The notes under the pieces were generated by a model, which was not told the origin of the DNA, did not search any database, and saw nothing but the letters and a program-made list of their open reading frames with translations. The position numbers were made by a program, and so were the translations under genes. From NCBI RefSeq assembly GCF_003402235.1, contig NZ_QEWO01000003.1:62001-126000 (forward strand): 64,000 nucleotides of DNA, given 5' to 3'. Position 1 is the stretch's first letter. Each line of letters opens with the position of its first letter. Below are positions 18,554 through 27,224 of this stretch, one piece after another. The DNA comes from Parahaliea mediterranea. GTDB taxonomy: Bacteria > Pseudomonadota > Gammaproteobacteria > Pseudomonadales > Halieaceae.

Positions 18554-18577
18554 GGGCGCCAGTCGGCGCCCTTTTTT
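18554..18577 (+). terminator. Intrinsic terminator of fliC
   Basis: Perfect 7-base stem GGGCGCC-AGTC-GGCGCCC followed by six T, starting 32 bases after the fliC stop. Confidence 0.92.
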
Positions 18578-18765
18578 CATCGCGCGTTACCGCTGATTGG
18601 AATGAACTCCCGCGTTGGCAATTCATGGATGGGGACAATCGGCTTATCGCCGGAGAAATATGGCACCCATTTAATGTGCCGCACTAAACGACAGAGCACG
18701 GTCGGGTACCTGGGCATCAAAGTCGATAATGTATTAGCGCTGTCCTTAGGGCGGTCAATAGAACC

Positions 18766-19113
18766 TTAGTAACTCTGTTCCTGACTACGGCGGTTCAGTG
18801 ACTGTGCCCTGCGCTGCGCGTACGCTTCGAATTCTTCTTGCCACGCTTCGTTGAAATGGTACTTTGAATTGGCATTGCGCGCTCCTCGGAGAGCTTCAAG
18901 GAGGTTCGGCGCACACCATTCCCTGTTGTAGGGGTGGCCTGGATAGCAAGCTTCTTCCAGATGCATCCTCATGCGCTGGAATGTACCGGATGGCCCACAC
19001 GTAGACGGATGTACCGTCTCTTGGTTGGCTACATAAAGAAATAGAACATACGCCGAGCCCAAACTGATTTGCGCCTGGCAAGCTGTACTCTGTGGGTCGA
19101 CTGCTGACTCCAT
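18766..19113 (-). CDS. Small protein of unknown function
   Basis: 115 residues with a short hydrophobic stretch near residues 17-29 (ISLGSAYVLFLYVANQ), four Cys and a charged, Gln/Arg-rich C-terminus. I do not recognise it. The Cys plus 'P-x-G' spacing faintly recalls periplasmic Rap1a/Tai-type proteins, but there is no signal peptide in this frame, so it could be a 5'-truncated remnant. A stop codon directly precedes the ATG and no ribosome binding site is evident. Codon use is less GC-biased than in the flanking flagellar genes. Confidence 0.4.
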   Translation of the reverse strand: MESAVDPQSTACQAQISLGSAYVLFLYVANQETVHPSTCGPSGTFQRMRMHLEEACYPGHPYNREWCAPNLLEALRGARNANSKYHFNEAWQEEFEAYAQRRAQSLNRRSQEQSY

Positions 19114-19182
19114 TTAAAAGTAAATAATCCAAGCGCAATCTAGGTAGAATCGTTCTCATAGCAGACATCTATTGAGGCCGAG

Positions 19183-19506
19183 CTACCGGATCCTCGATTT
19201 ACCCTTTCCAATAGAATTAATAGCAAGCCAAAAGCCTAGCGCAATTCCGCAGAAGTAAATCACATACAATAGGTTAGCCGATTCTGATGACATGACTGTC
19301 GGGAATGCCATTACCGTGACGAATGACCAGTACAGAGCGAAGATGCCCAGTCGCATTGCACCTAATAGAATTGCAACGACAGACAGCGGCACGGTAGCGA
19401 AGACTGATACAACTGCCGGTGTAAACGGTGCAAAACTCAGGTGAGCACAGACAAAAGCTAGTACGCAGGCAAGTGATCCAATACATACACCAATGCGCAT
19501 ACTCAT
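19183..19506 (-). CDS. Small membrane protein of unknown function
   Basis: 107 residues with about three hydrophobic segments (about 5-25, 30-55 and 60-98) and a short basic tail (GKGKSRIR). No family recognised. It starts 3 bases after the stop of the preceding 72-residue gene, so the two are probably co-transcribed. The region is AT-richer than the flagellar genes, suggesting transfer. Confidence 0.5.
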   Translation of the reverse strand: MSMRIGVCIGSLACVLAFVCAHLSFAPFTPAVVSVFATVPLSVVAILLGAMRLGIFALYWSFVTVMAFPTVMSSESANLLYVIYFCGIALGFWLAINSIGKGKSRIR

Positions 19507-19509
19507 ATC

Positions 19510-19728
19510 TCAGATGTCCTCAAAGCGGTCTTTAGTGTGGTTTAAACCCCGGGGTTCGCATATCCTTGGAGAAAATTCATAAACTGGTTTTCTGAGGTTA
19601 TCGTCGGCCCAGTTTTCGTTGTTAAGAGTGCCAATCACCACGGTACATCGGTTTATTTCAAGGGTTCCATCAGACCGCCTGTTTGTCGCAAGTAGGAACG
19701 CCTCATCTAGCGAAAGGAGTCTTGGCAA
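19510..19728 (-). CDS. Small protein of unknown function
   Basis: 72 residues, soluble and mixed charge ('TNRRSDGTLEINRCTVVIGT'). I do not recognise it. GAAAGGAG-like purines lie just upstream of the ATG and the stop is 3 bases from the next small membrane protein. It follows higBA after about 120 bases with no gene. The short length makes this less certain. Confidence 0.4.
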   Translation of the reverse strand: MPRLLSLDEAFLLATNRRSDGTLEINRCTVVIGTLNNENWADDNLRKPVYEFSPRICEPRGLNHTKDRFEDI

Positions 19729-19848
19729 TTCGGAAGTGCACGGTATCGTTTCTGCGATTTTGAAGTACAGTTACCGATTGAAACGGCTGACGCCCAAGCG
19801 GCAACTTCCGATTTGTAAGTGCTTGAAGGGTTATTTTCAGTGCATCTG

Positions 19849-20142
19849 TTATGCAGCGGTAAGTTCAACTTTTTGCACTTTATCCAGCTTGACACGCCTA
19901 CCTGTATGCCAAAGGTCATAGGCATCCTGCATGGCAAGCCAACTCTCGGGGTTGCGTCCCAGTGCCTTGGAAAGACGGAGAGCCATCTCCGGGCTGACTC
20001 CGCTTTGGAGCTTGAGTATCCGGTTCAATGTGGACGGTGAAACATCCAGCTTATTTGCCAGGTAACGGCAGCTAAGGCCGAATGGCTCCATGTAAGTTGC
20101 CAGGATGAATTCACCGGGATGGGGTGGGTTGTACATAGCCAT
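19849..20142 (-). CDS. higA: HigA-family antitoxin (XRE-type DNA-binding protein)
   Basis: 97-residue antitoxin that neutralises HigB and represses the operon. It has the HigA opening 'NPPHPGEFILATYMEPFGLS' and a helix-turn-helix (CRYLANKLDVSPSTLNRIL). Its ATG overlaps the higB stop by one base, the toxin-first order typical of higBA. Confidence 0.92.
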   Translation of the reverse strand: MAMYNPPHPGEFILATYMEPFGLSCRYLANKLDVSPSTLNRILKLQSGVSPEMALRLSKALGRNPESWLAMQDAYDLWHTGRRVKLDKVQKVELTAA

Positions 20143-20420
20143 TAGTGGTAGTCCTCATAATCAAGCAGATACGCATGCCCCTCACGAAACTCAAAGGTCA
20201 ACCGCCAATTGCCGCTAACAGATATGGCCCAAATGCCTCTGCGATTACCTTTGAGCGGATGCAGCTTGTATCCAGGAATGTCGATATCCGAGACTTCCAT
20301 TGCGCTATCCAAAGCAGCTAGTTGCATTCGTAGGCGTCCCGCATGTTTAGCCTGGATGCCACGTTTACTACCCGTCTCGTAGTACAGCTTTAGCCCCTTG
20401 TGCTTGAAAGTCTTGATCAT
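20142..20420 (-). CDS. higB: HigB-family toxin (RelE-like mRNA interferase)
   Basis: 92-residue RelE-superfamily toxin, expected to cleave mRNA on the ribosome. It has 'KTFKHKGLKLYYETGSKRGI' and the C-terminal 'GIWAISVSGNWRLTFEF...LLDYEDYH' pattern with the conserved Arg in NWRLTF. The ATG at 20420 lies almost at the predicted transcription start. Confidence 0.92.
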   Translation of the reverse strand: MIKTFKHKGLKLYYETGSKRGIQAKHAGRLRMQLAALDSAMEVSDIDIPGYKLHPLKGNRRGIWAISVSGNWRLTFEFREGHAYLLDYEDYH

Positions 20421-20427
20421 GGCCTAC

Positions 20428-20455
20428 AGTGTAGCGCGTTGCGCAACAGCGTCAA
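20428..20455 (-). promoter_or_regulatory. higBA promoter with palindromic operator
   Basis: Minus strand TTGACG (20455-20450), 16-base spacer, TACACT (20433-20428). The perfect palindrome GTTGCGCAAC (20438-20447) sits in the spacer, a good place for HigA to block RNA polymerase. The predicted start is at about 20421, next to the higB ATG, implying a leaderless transcript. Confidence 0.68.
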
Positions 20456-20754
20456 GCTGTATATCCGTGTAAGTAGCCCCTGATCAGTTCCACGCACAAA
20501 TTAGTGGTTCGACCGATTTTTTGGTCACCAGGTACTCAATTGGCGAGAGGTCGCGTTTTACTCAATACGGCGATGTTCTCGCCACTGTTCCTCCGAACTC
20601 TACACCCCAACCAGCGATCGTTTTTTGATCAGGTCACAAGCCATCCATTCCAACCAGATCGTTTGGAAACCCTTTTTTATAGCCTGCGGCCCTTTGCCCG
20701 AGGCAGGCCAGTACACATAATAGCCCTCACCAGCCACTCAAGCCGGAATACGTC
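20456..20754. other. Intergenic region, nothing recognised
   Basis: About 300 AT-richer bases between the higBA promoter and the next gene. Open frames here overlap the downstream membrane protein in another frame and look like chance. No terminator, repeat or RNA gene is evident. Confidence 0.4.
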
Positions 20755-21228
20755 ATGGAGCCTGTATTTGACCGGGCAGCGCCCAGGAAGGGCACCCCAC
20801 TCAACCCTGGCGGCAGGCGTTCGCTGCTTCGCCGCCTTTTTCAACGCCTTTTGCCCGCGGCCATTGCCACGTCGGTGTTTGCCGCACTGGCTCACGCGGT
20901 GCTGGTGGGCATTGCGGCGCGCTCCATTGGTTTGGAGCTTGCCTACATTGGCAGCCTGAGTTTTTTTGTGGCCCTTGTGGTCGCCGTGCCGGGCGGGGCG
21001 GTGCTGCTTGCGGTTGTGGCGGCGTTTAAGTTAAAGCCGCTCTCTTCCCTGCTGTTGTTTCTGGTTGTTATTCAGGGCGTTGCCATCGGTGTGGAGATGC
21101 TGCTTTTTGAAAACAGCATTGCCGATACCTCCTGGCAGTATGGCCTGATATCGGTGCCGGCCGCGGTGGTTGCATGGTATCGGTCTGTGTATGAGGTACA
21201 TAAACGTACCGAAGGTGCCGGGGCCTAG
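20755..21228 (+). CDS. Membrane protein of unknown function
   Basis: 157 residues with a basic N-terminus and about four hydrophobic segments (about 33-55, 60-90, 95-118 and 125-142). No family recognised. It lies between the toxin-antitoxin island and fliE, reading toward fliE's 3' end. GGA lies about 7 bases before the ATG. Its GC-rich codon use resembles the host more than the island to its left. Confidence 0.6.
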   Translation: MEPVFDRAAPRKGTPLNPGGRRSLLRRLFQRLLPAAIATSVFAALAHAVLVGIAARSIGLELAYIGSLSFFVALVVAVPGGAVLLAVVAAFKLKPLSSLLLFLVVIQGVAIGVEMLLFENSIADTSWQYGLISVPAAVVAWYRSVYEVHKRTEGAGA

Positions 21229-21306
21229 CCAGGACTGCTTTTTACCAGCACCCAATTGCAAGCGGCGCAAGCCATTGCGATAACCGCAGGCTTTACACCG
21301 TTATAG

Positions 21307-21328
21307 ATGCAGGCGTTTACACCTGCAT
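21307..21328 (-). terminator. Inverted repeat at the end of fliE
   Basis: ATGCAGG, 8-base loop, CCTGCAT, overlapping the fliE stop. It could stop transcription from either side, but there is no T tract, so it is only a candidate. Confidence 0.3.
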
Positions 21329-21646
21329 GTTCATCACATCTTTGTAGGCACTCACCAGGCGGTTGCGCACCTGCACCCCCAGTTCGAAGGCGATGCTCGC
21401 CTTCTGCCCGTCCATCATTACATCGTGCAGTTCAATGCCCGGCTCGCCGCGCTGGAAGGCTTCAGCCTTGCGGGTGGCGTTGTGGCTGAGGTCGTTGATG
21501 CGGCGCGCGGCGCCGTAGAGGGCCTCGCCAAAGCTGGCACCGCCCACGGCGGTGTTCACCTGACTGCCCTTGATGGCGTTGCCGGCGGCCTGGCTGGCCA
21601 GGCTGTTTATTTGCGTCAGGGCGGACTGGGTGGCCTCGCTACTCAT
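21317..21646 (-). CDS. fliE: Flagellar basal-body (MS-ring/rod junction) protein FliE
   Basis: 109-residue exported protein linking MS ring and rod. It has the family C-terminus 'VMMDGQKASIAFELGVQVRN' and 'LVSAYKDVMNMQV'. It is a single gene divergent from fliF, the same arrangement as in E. coli. ATG start. Confidence 0.95.
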   Translation of the reverse strand: MSSEATQSALTQINSLASQAAGNAIKGSQVNTAVGGASFGEALYGAARRINDLSHNATRKAEAFQRGEPGIELHDVMMDGQKASIAFELGVQVRNRLVSAYKDVMNMQV

Positions 21647-21708
21647 GGTTGTGTGGCTCCGGTGATAGCAGTGAAGCGCATGCTAGCAGCGCGCTGCCCG
21701 GGGCCATC

Positions 21709-21743
21709 GCGGCAAATAACAATAAAAGACGGTGCTTTTCTCG
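21709..21743. promoter_or_regulatory. Candidate FlhD4C2 box between fliE and fliF
   Basis: GCGGCAAATAAC, 11 bases, GTGCTTTTCTCG. The left half fits the FlhDC half-site (AAATA(A/G)C core) well; the right half is weaker. It has the same 12-11-12 layout as the boxes near fliL and flgB, and could serve both fliE and fliF. Confidence 0.4.
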
Positions 21744-21897
21744 CCTTTACCGTGACAGGGGGTGCGGATAATGGCCGCCGTAAAGAAAACGCCCGCCGAC
21801 CAGGTGAATCGCTCACCGACCCACTCTGTTGTTGCACGTACTGTATCGGCAGGCGAACGCAAAACTTTCAACAGAAGCTGTTGCCCAGAGGAAACGC

Positions 21898-23616
21898 ATG
21901 AGCAAGGGCCCGTCAACTGCCCAGAGCAGGCCACAACAGGCCGGCACCGCCACCGAGGCGCAACCCGGCCTGCTTGAGCAACTGCGAAGCCGACCACTGA
22001 TTCCGCTGCTGCTGGGTGGCGCCGCCGCTATTGCCGTTGTCACGGCCCTGCTGCTGTGGGCCAGCGCCCCCAACTACCGGGTGCTGTTCAGCAACCTTGG
22101 CGAAGCCGATGGCGGGCGCATTATCAGCGAACTGGAACAGCGCGGTGTGCCCTACCGCTTTGCCGCCGGCGGCCAGGCGCTGCTGGTGCCGGAAGACCAG
22201 GTACACAGCCTGCGCCTGCGCCTGGCGGAGCAGGGCCTGCCCCGCGGTGGCAATGTGGGCTTTGAGGTGCTGGATAACCAGGCCTTTGGCGTCAGCCAGT
22301 TCAAGGAGCAGGTGAACTTCCAGCGCGGGCTGGAAAGCCAGCTGGCCGCATCCATCGAAGCGCTGGGGCCGGTGTCCCGCGCCCGCGTGCACCTGGCGCT
22401 GGCGCGCCCCTCGGTGTTTGTGCGCGACCACCAGCCAGCCAAGGCCTCTGTGGTGCTCACCCTGCAGAGTGGGCGGGCACTGGGCGAAGGCGCGGTGAAT
22501 GCCATTGTGCACCTGGTGTCCAGCAGTGTGCCGGAACTGGCCGCCGAAGACGTAACGGTGGTGGACCAGCGCGGCCAGTTGCTGTCGCGCACCGCCGCCG
22601 ATGGCAGCAACCTGGATGGCACCCAGCTGGACTATATCCAGGAAGTGGAGCGCTCTTACCGCCAGCGCATTGAGCACATTCTTACCCCCCTGCTTGGTGC
22701 CGCCAATCTGCGCGCCCAGGTGGCCGCCCAAATCGACTTTGCCAGCCGCGAGGAAACCGCCGAACGCTACGCCCCCAACCAGGGCGACAACACAGCGGCA
22801 GTGCGCAGCGCCCAGACCAGCACCGCCTTCAGCGGCAGCGAACAGGCGGCGCGCGGCGTGCCCGGCGCCCTGAGCAATACGCCCCCGGGCGCGGCGCCCT
22901 CCCCCATCAACTACCCGGACGCCGCAACCGATGACGAAGGCGAGGCCGCCGATGCCCGCCCCGACAGCCTGCAGCGCGACGATGTCATCAACTACGAACT
23001 CGACCGCAATGTAATGCACACCCAACACCAGCGCGGCAGTGTGGAGCGCCTGTCGGTGGCAGTGGTGGTCAATTACCGGGAATCCGTCGACGAAGACGGC
23101 AACCCGGTGCAGCTGCCCCTGGATGACGAGCAGCTGCAGCACATTACCCGCCTGGTGCGCCAGGCCGTGGGCTACTCCGAAGCGCGCGGCGACGCCATTG
23201 AGGTGGTCAACAGCCCCTTCACTGAAACCCGCGTGCCTGTGGTGGAGCGCCAGTGGTGGGAATCCAGCGACATGCAGCAGCTGATTCTGCAGCTTGGCCG
23301 CTACCTGCTGGTATTTTTGGCGGCGCTGGTTCTTTACTTCAGCCTGCTGCGGCCGCTGGTGAAGCGTTACGGCGAAAGCCGCCATCCGGTTGCCGAGCCC
23401 CCCGTGGCCGGCCCCAGCTTCAGCGCCACTGTGGGCGCGGCGGATGACGAGCACAGCGGCGACGATACCGCTGCCCCGGTTTACGAAGAGCCGGGTGGGC
23501 GCCGCCGCAAGCCCTCTGGCTACGAGCAGAACCTGGCCGACCTCAAGGAAATGGCCGCGGAAGAACCCGCCATTGTCGCCATGATCGTGCGCAACTGGAT
23601 CGCCAAGTATGAATAG
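21898..23616 (+). CDS. fliF: Flagellar MS-ring protein FliF
   Basis: Inner-membrane ring on which the motor is built. The 572 residues have TM1 (about 35-58), ring-building domains ('PNYRVLFSNLGEADGGRI', 'ALGPVSRARVHLALARPSVF'), TM2 near 465-485 and a C-terminal FliG-binding tail ('NLADLKEMAAEEPAIVAMIV'). ATG 21898 has GAGG 6 bases upstream; earlier in-frame starts lack this. First gene of fliFGHIJK. Confidence 0.96.
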   Translation: MSKGPSTAQSRPQQAGTATEAQPGLLEQLRSRPLIPLLLGGAAAIAVVTALLLWASAPNYRVLFSNLGEADGGRIISELEQRGVPYRFAAGGQALLVPEDQVHSLRLRLAEQGLPRGGNVGFEVLDNQAFGVSQFKEQVNFQRGLESQLAASIEALGPVSRARVHLALARPSVFVRDHQPAKASVVLTLQSGRALGEGAVNAIVHLVSSSVPELAAEDVTVVDQRGQLLSRTAADGSNLDGTQLDYIQEVERSYRQRIEHILTPLLGAANLRAQVAAQIDFASREETAERYAPNQGDNTAAVRSAQTSTAFSGSEQAARGVPGALSNTPPGAAPSPINYPDAATDDEGEAADARPDSLQRDDVINYELDRNVMHTQHQRGSVERLSVAVVVNYRESVDEDGNPVQLPLDDEQLQHITRLVRQAVGYSEARGDAIEVVNSPFTETRVPVVERQWWESSDMQQLILQLGRYLLVFLAALVLYFSLLRPLVKRYGESRHPVAEPPVAGPSFSATVGAADDEHSGDDTAAPVYEEPGGRRRKPSGYEQNLADLKEMAAEEPAIVAMIVRNWIAKYE

Positions 23617-24616
23617 TGAAAAGGTCAAGATGAGCGGCGCCCGCCGCGCCTCCATCCTGCTGCTGGCGCTGGATGAAGACAGCGCCGCCGAGGTGTTCAA
23701 GCACCTGTCGGCGCGGGAAGTACAGGAGCTGGGGCAGGAAATGGCGAGCCTTGGCCAGGTGTCTCACGCGGAAATGCGCGAAGTGCTGGAGGCCTTCCAC
23801 CAGGAAGCGCAGGAATACGCCGCGCTGAACCTGCACACCAGCGACCACATTCGCGCCATTCTCACCAAGGCCCTGGGCAGCGAGCGCGCCTCCAGCCTGA
23901 TCGAGGACATTCTGGAGCAGAGCGGCACCAACTCGGGGATCGACGCCCTCAACATCATGGACCCGAGCCTGGTGGCGGAGATGATCCGCGACGAGCACCC
24001 ACAGATTATCGCCACCATTCTGGTGCACCTGGAGCGGCGCCAGTCTGCAGATATTCTCGAACTGTTCGACGACAAGCTGCGCAACGACGTGGTGCTGCGC
24101 ATTGCCACCTTCAGCGGCGTGCAGCCGGCGGCCCTGCAGGAGCTGACCGAAGTGCTGGGCAGCATGCTCAACGGCCAGAACCTAAAGCGCAGCAAGATGG
24201 GCGGGGTGCGCACCGCGGCGGAAATTCTCAACCTGATGAATTCCAGCCACGAGGAGTCGGTGATCGACACCGTGCGCGCCCACAGCGAAGACCTGGCACA
24301 GAAGATCATCGACGAGATGTTCCTGTTCGAGAACATGGTGGACCTGGACGACCGCGCCATCCAACTGGTGCTGAAGGAGATCAACACCAGCAACCTCATG
24401 GTGGCCCTGAAGGGCGCCCCCCAGGAGGTGGTGGACAAATTCCTGGGCAACATGTCGCAGCGCGCCGCCGACCTGCTGCGCGAAGACATGCTGGCCTCTG
24501 GCCCGATCCGCATGTCGCACGTGGAAAACGAACAAAAGGCGGTGCTGCAGGTGGTAAGGCGCCTGGCGGACAGCGGTGAAATTGTACTGGCGGGAGGCGA
24601 CGATACCTATGTCTGA
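23609..24616 (+). CDS. fliG: Flagellar motor switch protein FliG
   Basis: C-ring protein that binds FliF, FliM and the MotA stator. The 335 residues contain the N-terminal FliF-binding domain ('RASILLLALDEDSAAEVFKH'), the middle domain with 'EHPQIIATILVHL', and the C-terminal torque helix region ('MFLFENMVDLDDRAIQLVLK'), which carries the alternating charges that contact MotA. It overlaps fliF by 8 bases. Confidence 0.97.
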   Translation: MNSEKVKMSGARRASILLLALDEDSAAEVFKHLSAREVQELGQEMASLGQVSHAEMREVLEAFHQEAQEYAALNLHTSDHIRAILTKALGSERASSLIEDILEQSGTNSGIDALNIMDPSLVAEMIRDEHPQIIATILVHLERRQSADILELFDDKLRNDVVLRIATFSGVQPAALQELTEVLGSMLNGQNLKRSKMGGVRTAAEILNLMNSSHEESVIDTVRAHSEDLAQKIIDEMFLFENMVDLDDRAIQLVLKEINTSNLMVALKGAPQEVVDKFLGNMSQRAADLLREDMLASGPIRMSHVENEQKAVLQVVRRLADSGEIVLAGGDDTYV

Positions 24617-25358
24617 ACCTAATTCTGGGCGCAGCACGCGCACCCAGGCCCTGCGGGGCGAATGGCGCACCTGGCGCATGGACGAGCTGGCGCGCATTGC
24701 CCCCGGCGAGCCCGACCCCCGCCAGGACGCCGCCACCGCCCGCCAGCGCGCCCTGGCCCAGCGCGCCGAATTCGAGAGCCTGCGCCAGCAGGAGCTGGAA
24801 CGGGCCCGCGATGCCGGCTACCGCCAGGGCCTGGCCGCTGGGCGCGAAGCCGGCCACGCCGAGGGCCTGGCGGCCGGGCGCCAGGAAGGGCTGGTGGAGG
24901 CACGCGAGGCAACACGTAACGCCCTCGAACCGATGGCCCAACTGCTGCAGACCTTTCAGGATGCCCTGCAGGAACTGGACGACCGCGTGGCCGACGAACT
25001 GGTAGACCTGGCCCTGGTAACCGGCCGCCAGCTGGCCGGCGAAGCGCTGCTGGCCAGCCCCGCGTACATTCTGGCGCTGGTGCGCCAACTGATGCAGGAC
25101 GAGCCCCTGCTCAAAGGCCAGCCCCGCCTGCGCCTGCACCCGGATGACCTGCAGCTGGTGCAGTCCGGGCTGGAGGAAGAATTCAGCGCCGCCGGCTGGA
25201 TCCTGCAGGCCGACGAGGCCCTGCAGCGCGGCGGCTGTCGGGTGCTGTGCGAAAGCGGCGAACTGGACGCCACCCGGGAGAGCCGCTGGCAGCAGATCAT
25301 GACCCGCGTGCGCCAGCCCGGCAGCCGCGACGGCGCCCACCCGGCAGGCCCCCTGTGA
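24609..25358 (+). CDS. fliH: Flagellar export ATPase regulator FliH
   Basis: Stator of the export ATPase that holds FliI and delivers it to the export gate. The 249 residues include a Glu/Arg/Ala-rich coiled coil with GxxxG-type repeats ('[20 protein letters not shown]') typical of FliH and a C-terminal FliI-binding domain. ATG 24609 overlaps the fliG stop by 8 bases; an earlier in-frame start lies inside fliG. Confidence 0.92.
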   Translation: MSEPNSGRSTRTQALRGEWRTWRMDELARIAPGEPDPRQDAATARQRALAQRAEFESLRQQELERARDAGYRQGLAAGREAGHAEGLAAGRQEGLVEAREATRNALEPMAQLLQTFQDALQELDDRVADELVDLALVTGRQLAGEALLASPAYILALVRQLMQDEPLLKGQPRLRLHPDDLQLVQSGLEEEFSAAGWILQADEALQRGGCRVLCESGELDATRESRWQQIMTRVRQPGSRDGAHPAGPL

Positions 25359-26743
25359 TCGGCGCCGCTGCGCACAACCCGCACCCGGCCCAGTGGTGCC
25401 GCACGCTGGAGAAGGTGCGCCTGCGGGTGGCCGGCAGCCGCAACTACATCGCCAGCGGCCGGCTGGTGCGCGCCACCGGCCTGGTGCTGGAGGCCGTGGG
25501 CCTGACGGTGCCCCTGGGCGCCGGTTGCCGGGTGGAGCTGTCCGGTGCCAGCGGCGCGGCCCGCTATGCCGAGGCCGAAGTGGTCGGCTTTGCCGGCGAC
25601 CGGGTGTTCCTCATGCCCCTGCAGGAGATCAGCGGGCTCACCCCCGGCGCCCGTGTCATTCCCCTGTCCGACAACGACCGTGGCGGCGAGCGCCACTTTC
25701 CGGTGGGCGACGCCCTGTTGGGCCGGGTGGTGGACGGCAACGGCAACCCGCTGGATGACGGCGGCCCACTGGCGGACACCGCCCTGGGCGCCCTCAATTC
25801 CCCGCCCCTGAACCCGCTGGCACGCAGCCCCATCGACACCCAGATTGACGTGGGCATTCGCGCCATCAACGGCCTGCTGGCCGTCGGCCGCGGCCAGCGC
25901 ATGGGGCTGTTTGCCGGCTCCGGCGTGGGCAAATCGGTGCTGCTGGGCATGATGGCGCGCTACACCAGCGCCGACGTGATTGTGGTGGGCCTGATCGGCG
26001 AGCGCGGCCGCGAAGTCAAAGACTTTATCGACAACATCCTCGGCGACGAGGGCCGCCGGCGGGCGGTGGTGGTGGCGGCCCCGGCCGACAACTCGCCCCT
26101 GCTGCGCCTGCAGGGCGCCGCCTACGCAACGCGCCTGGCGGAGCACTTTCGCGACAGTGGCCGCAACGTGCTGCTGATTATGGATTCCCTCACCCGCTAC
26201 GCCATGGCGCAGCGGGAAATTGCTCTGGCCATTGGCGAGCCGCCGGCCACCAAGGGCTACCCGCCGTCGGTGTTTGCCAAACTGCCGGCGCTGGTTGAGC
26301 GGGCCGGCAACGGTCGCCCCGGGGGCGGTTCCATCACCGCGTTTTACACCGTGCTGACCGAAGGCGACGACCAGCAGGACCCGATTGCCGATGCCGCCCG
26401 CGCCATTCTGGATGGCCACGTTGTGCTGTCGCGGCAGCTGGCAGAGGCCGGGCACTACCCGGCCATCGATATTGAGGCGTCCATCAGCCGCGCCATGACG
26501 GCCATTACCGACAGCACCCAGCAACACAGCGCCCAGCACTTCAAGCAGCAGTTTTCCCGCTACCAGCGCAACCGCGACCTGATCAGTGTTGGCGCCTACA
26601 GTCCGGGCAGCGACCCGGCACTGGACCGCGCCGTGGCCCTGTACCCGACACTGGAGCGATTTCTGCAACAAGGCATCAACGAACAGGCCACCGTGGACGA
26701 CAGCCGTTCACTGCTGGGCCGCATAGTGGGGCAAGCGACATGA
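25355..26743 (+). CDS. fliI: Flagellar export ATPase FliI
   Basis: Hexameric ATPase that unloads chaperones and unfolds export substrates. The 462 residues have Walker A at about 187-194 (AGSGVGKS), GERGREV and Walker B ([11 protein letters not shown]). The start is GTG 25355, overlapping the fliH stop as GTGA; longer versions would lie inside fliH and lack homology. Confidence 0.96.
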   Translation: MIGAAAHNPHPAQWCRTLEKVRLRVAGSRNYIASGRLVRATGLVLEAVGLTVPLGAGCRVELSGASGAARYAEAEVVGFAGDRVFLMPLQEISGLTPGARVIPLSDNDRGGERHFPVGDALLGRVVDGNGNPLDDGGPLADTALGALNSPPLNPLARSPIDTQIDVGIRAINGLLAVGRGQRMGLFAGSGVGKSVLLGMMARYTSADVIVVGLIGERGREVKDFIDNILGDEGRRRAVVVAAPADNSPLLRLQGAAYATRLAEHFRDSGRNVLLIMDSLTRYAMAQREIALAIGEPPATKGYPPSVFAKLPALVERAGNGRPGGGSITAFYTVLTEGDDQQDPIADAARAILDGHVVLSRQLAEAGHYPAIDIEASISRAMTAITDSTQQHSAQHFKQQFSRYQRNRDLISVGAYSPGSDPALDRAVALYPTLERFLQQGINEQATVDDSRSLLGRIVGQAT

Positions 26744-27198
26744 ACGGACCGCTCAACACCCTGATCGAACTGGCGCAAAAAACCTGTGACCGGGCCGGGC
26801 GCAACCTGGCACAGGAGCACCAGCGCAGCCAGCAGGCCAGCGACCAGCTGGCCGCTTTGCGCCAGTACCGGCGCGAATACGCCGAGCGCATGCAGGTGGC
26901 CCTGCAGGATGGCACCGACGCCGCCACACTGGCCAACTTCCGCGCCTTTTTGCAGTCGCTGGACAAGGCCATCGAGCGCGCCCAGAGCGGCGCCGAGCAG
27001 CAGGAAAAACGCGTGGAAGGCAGCCGCCAGCAGTGGCGGCAGGAGCGCCAGCGCCTGTCCAGCTTCGACACCCTGGCCACCCGCCAGCAGCAGCGCGAAC
27101 AGCAGCAAAGCCGGCGCCGGGAGCTATTGCAGAACGACGAATTCACCAGCAACCACAGTGCCCGCCTGCGCCTGCAGGCGGAACAGGCCGAGTGGTAG
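26740..27198 (+). CDS. fliJ: Flagellar export chaperone/escort protein FliJ
   Basis: Central stalk of the FliI hexamer. The 152 residues are almost entirely helical coiled coil rich in Gln, Arg and Glu, as in the family. ATG overlaps the fliI stop by 4 bases. Sequence conservation is low, so position between fliI and fliK carries much of the call. Confidence 0.9.
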   Translation: MNGPLNTLIELAQKTCDRAGRNLAQEHQRSQQASDQLAALRQYRREYAERMQVALQDGTDAATLANFRAFLQSLDKAIERAQSGAEQQEKRVEGSRQQWRQERQRLSSFDTLATRQQQREQQQSRRRELLQNDEFTSNHSARLRLQAEQAEW

Positions 27199-27224
27199 CG
27201 CCCCCGATTCCAGGAGACCTCCCC

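Noticed and set aside
18896-19168. Frameshifted N-terminal half of the 115-residue unknown gene
   Set aside because: The alternative frame gives no signal peptide or continuous domain, so a frameshift cannot be supported.
18766-20420. Integron-like cassette array
   Set aside because: Small same-strand genes suggested it, but no attC-type inverted site with matching R'/R'' cores was found, and two genes are only 3 bases apart.
20504-20959. 151-residue plus-strand frame before the membrane protein
   Set aside because: Overlaps the 157-residue membrane gene in another frame, has no domain, and its second half is a Pro/Arg/Ser-type shadow.
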